Assembly (NCBI GenBank): GCA_937924995.1
Contig: CALEXY010000009.1
Coordinates: 1 to 19,746 of the forward strand
Direction of reading: 5' to 3'
DNA: 19,746 nt
DNA from: an uncultured Candidatus Saccharibacteria bacterium
GTDB taxonomy: Bacteria > Patescibacteriota > Saccharimonadia > Saccharimonadales > Saccharimonadaceae
Shown in pieces: positions 18,707 through 19,746 of this stretch. The notes beneath the pieces were generated by a model. It ran no database searches and had not been told where the DNA came from. It was given only the letters and a program-made list of their open reading frames with translations. Numbering within the stretch: position 1 is the stretch's first letter; each line of letters opens with the position of its first letter. The translations under genes and the position numbers were made by a program.

Positions 18707-19746
18707 TTAGATGAGGCTTGGTGGGTCGATAGCGAAGCGAATCTCTGGATATTGGTTAAGCGACTCGATGAGGTGAGTGAGCGAGTCACGTTTTTTGGCT
18801 TTGACGATGATTTGCCAAGAATAGCCACTGGGGGTGTATTCATGAAAGGAGGGCGTAGGAGCGGAAAGATAAACGTCGGGGAATTTTTTGAGCGCACGAT
18901 GGAGCTCCATGATCTTTTTAATGGTGAGATCTTCGGTCTTTTTAACGATAGAGATACGAAGTAGATAGAAAAATGGAGGTAAATGAGAAAGTTGACGTTT
19001 TTTGAGGAGGTAATCGGCAAACTTGGCGTAATCAAGAGATTTAGCGGCAAGAATGACTGGATGCTCGGGTTGGAAAGTTTGGAGGAAAACGTGATTAATA
19101 TCGGTGTGACCGCGTCCGACGCGACCGATCACCTGGGTGATGAGCTGAAAAGTGCGTTCTTCGGCGGCGTAGTCGGGTAGGTTGAGGTTGGCATCAGCTT
19201 GGACGATGCCGACGGTGTTTAATAAGGGTAAATCGAGGCCTTTGGCGATGGTTTGAGTGCCAATAATAATATCAATATCACCGTTTTTGACGGCTTCAAA
19301 ATTTTGGGTGAGCGAATCGGCGGTAGCATTATCGGCATCAAAGCGAGCAATGCGAGCAGATTTAAAGAGTTTTTTAAGTTCTGATTCGAGAAGCTTGGTG
19401 CCGAAACCTTTATGGATAAGGGAGCCGTGATGGCAGACCGGACAAGTGGAAGGGACTGGTTCATGGTGGCCACAAGTGTGGCAAATCAGCTGATAGGAGT
19501 CACTATGAAGAGTGAGAGGGAGTAAGCAGTTCGGACAGAGTACTTGATAACCGCAGTGTTCGCAGATCGTGAGTGGGGCAGAGCCACGACGATTATGAAA
19601 AAGTAGAGTTTGCTTATGTTGTTTAAGATTGTTTTCGATGTCTTGCAGCAGAGCATCGGAAAAATAGCGGTTACGTGTGAAAAGAGCGCGATCCTTTAGG
19701 TCGATGAGGCTAATTTTGGTTTGGCTGGTGATGGATTTAGCTTTTT
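18707..19746 (-). CDS. priA: Primosomal helicase PriA, C-terminal part (partial)
   Basis: PriA restarts stalled replication forks by binding forked DNA and loading the replicative helicase. The window holds the last 346 codons; the 5' part, including the Walker motifs, lies beyond the right edge. Visible are NRRGSAPL, four CxxC pairs of the zinc-binding insertion (CEHC, CPNC, CHTC, CPVC), helicase motif V (GTQTIAKGLDLP), motif VI (QVIGRVGRG), and the PriA-specific LQTFQPEHPVI and LPPFFYLLRI in the C-terminal domain. The frame is open from the edge to TAA at 18707-18709. It lies upstream of def-fmt as in many bacteria, but separated here by 567 bp. Confidence 0.95.
   Translation of the reverse strand, partial: KAKSITSQTKISLIDLKDRALFTRNRYFSDALLQDIENNLKQHKQTLLFHNRRGSAPLTICEHCGYQVLCPNCLLPLTLHSDSYQLICHTCGHHEPVPSTCPVCHHGSLIHKGFGTKLLESELKKLFKSARIARFDADNATADSLTQNFEAVKNGDIDIIIGTQTIAKGLDLPLLNTVGIVQADANLNLPDYAAEERTFQLITQVIGRVGRGHTDINHVFLQTFQPEHPVILAAKSLDYAKFADYLLKKRQLSHLPPFFYLLRISIVKKTEDLTIKKIMELHRALKKFPDVYLSAPTPSFHEYTPSGYSWQIIVKAKKRDSLTHLIESLNQYPEIRFAIDPPSLI

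Overview
The window most likely comes from a member of Candidatus Saccharibacteria (TM7; Patescibacteria/CPR). The partial 16S rRNA at the left edge carries, at 17-40, what I recall as the TM7-1177R group-specific primer site. The genes are short, AT-rich and tightly packed. The standard code fits: TGA ends sufC in an ATGA overlap with sufB, so UGA is not recoded. No transposase, integrase, phage gene or CRISPR array was seen.

Layout, left to right. 1-550: 3' end of 16S rRNA, closed by its own terminator, with no 23S behind it. 576-4279: an unknown soluble protein, a Ca2+/Na+ antiporter, a second unknown protein, a SpoU/TrmH RNA methyltransferase with a 16-residue N-terminal tandem repeat, and a two-helix membrane protein. 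4355-4723: tRNA-Ile(GAT) and tRNA-Ala(TGC), the pair usually found inside rRNA operons, here separate and on opposite strands. 5040-8438: a KGG-motif small protein, an HExxH zinc metallopeptidase, ribosomal protein S1 and a large single-pass membrane-anchored protein. 8780-11700: three small polytopic membrane proteins and an endonuclease/exonuclease/phosphatase-family enzyme; two paralogous ~50-nt small RNA genes flank the third membrane protein. 12013-12087: tRNA-Asn(GTT), divergent from a compact sufC-sufB-sufS-sufU operon for Fe-S cluster assembly with no sufD. 16169-16594: a DUF5663-like protein behind a promoter enclosed by a 9-bp inverted repeat. 16724-19746, minus strand: fmt, def and the 3' part of priA. 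This is the widespread priA-def-fmt order, interrupted by a 567-bp spacer holding a long RNA-like hairpin.

Most promoters fit a housekeeping sigma-70 consensus with 17-bp spacers, and most genes end in strong intrinsic terminators. Two classes of start are visible. Some genes have a leader and a good Shine-Dalgarno matching the intact anti-SD. At least seven others have a -10 box only 6-9 nt before the ATG, which predicts leaderless or nearly leaderless mRNAs.

The strongest candidates for undescribed biology are the paired small RNAs (10904-10953 and 11792-11845, minus strand), the widespread leaderless architecture, the structured element between priA and def, and the altered helix 45 of the 16S rRNA. 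All calls are by eye; no database search or folding program was run.
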